Assembly: GCA_016193065.1 (NCBI GenBank)
Contig: JACPSX010000106.1
Coordinates: 1 to 23,917 of the forward strand
Source: Candidatus Tectimicrobiota bacterium
GTDB taxonomy: Bacteria; JACPSX01
DNA: 23,917 nucleotides
Direction of reading: 5' to 3'
Below the pieces are notes generated by a model, which was not told the DNA's origin, searched no databases, and saw nothing but the letters and a program-made list of their open reading frames with translations. Within the stretch, counting starts at the first letter, position 1, and every line of letters starts with the position of its first letter. This document shows, piece by piece, positions 23,616 through 23,917 of the stretch. The translations under genes and the position numbers were made by a program.

Positions 23616-23917
23616 ATGGACCCTTACGACGTCGTATTGATTCAAAGCCCCTGTCAGGTAGTCCGCCGCCTGGAGGAACGGGAGAGCCACATCCAGACAA
23701 ACATCCGCCGGATCACCGACCTGATCGGGTTTCTCTTCCACCGCATCGGCGAGGTCAAGCTGGCGGTTACCGGGGAGTATTCCCTGTTCGGCCAGTACCG
23801 CCCCAGATCCACGGAGGAATGGATCGAAATCGCCCTGCCCAGCCCCATCTTCGCCACGGATCTGCTCGGAGGGACGGCCAGGAAGTTCGAGATTTACCTG
23901 GTCGGCCACTTCCTGGA
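23616..23917 (+). CDS. Unrecognised protein, 3'-partial
   Basis: ATG 23616 after GAGGGAGGAAGGC opens a frame of 100 codons that runs off the window. It begins MDPYDVVLIQSPCQVVRRLE and continues with an amphipathic helix (HIQTNIRRITDLIGFLFHRI), then beta-like segments (VKLAVTGEYSLFGQY, WIEIALPSP, KFEIYLVGHFL). It has no signal peptide or membrane segment. I recognise no family. Its position under a sigma-54 promoter with paired activator sites makes it a member of the putative regulon. Confidence 0.6.
   Translation, partial: MDPYDVVLIQSPCQVVRRLEERESHIQTNIRRITDLIGFLFHRIGEVKLAVTGEYSLFGQYRPRSTEEWIEIALPSPIFATDLLGGTARKFEIYLVGHFL

Overview
The window is a GC-rich bacterial segment. Its gene content (periplasmic molybdoenzymes exported by Tat, NrfD/Fe-S respiratory modules, arylsulfotransferase-like beta-propellers, abundant sigma-54 control) suggests an anaerobically respiring bacterium, most likely in or near the Desulfobacterota (former Deltaproteobacteria). 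That placement is inference; no rRNA or marker gene is present.

Layout. 1-4161: two paralogous secreted ASST-type beta-propeller proteins (the first cut by the window edge) and a radical SAM/SPASM protein. 4178-4603: promoter region and a 59-aa TatA. 4604-9531: an accessory mosaic with three full and one truncated copy of an unrecognised ~110-aa protein, an alcohol dehydrogenase gene cut after ~80 codons, a zinc-ribbon protein, two overlapping paralogous GNAT/FemAB-like genes (one with a 93-bp internal tandem duplication), an orphan promoter region, a small membrane protein and an Os1348/NHLP-like small protein. 9703-11913 (minus): a sigma-54 activator with two GAF domains. 12321-14368: another small-protein copy, a GT4 glycosyltransferase and a YbaK-type deacylase. 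14643-15008: a small c-type cytochrome. 15282-23438: a respiratory operon with two Cys-type molybdopterin oxidoreductases, an NrfD-like membrane subunit, a four-cluster ferredoxin subunit, a TorD-like chaperone and a multi-cluster ferredoxin fusion. 23616-end: the start of an unrecognised gene.

The main finding is a sigma-54 regulon visible in the DNA. Six intergenic regions each carry two 16-bp palindromes of consensus GTTWCCGNNCGGTAAC. Within five of the six pairs the sites start 30-32 bp apart (22 bp in the other). In five regions the second site lies 73-78 bp before a sigma-54 (-24/-12) promoter resembling TGGCACG-N4-TTGCT. These promoters face ASST-2/radical SAM, tatA, the cytochrome c, the molybdoenzyme operon and the last gene; a sixth unit, at 7971-8094, faces no gene. 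The tandem-GAF activator in the middle of the window is the obvious candidate to bind the palindromes and has its own sigma-70-type promoter. The regulated genes make a coherent set: Tat export, periplasmic Mo enzymes with membrane and electron-transfer partners, a cytochrome, and secreted propellers with a radical SAM enzyme. The substrate cannot be told from sequence; the Cys Mo-ligands fit the polysulfide/thiosulfate/arsenate/tetrathionate-type branch of the DMSO reductase superfamily.
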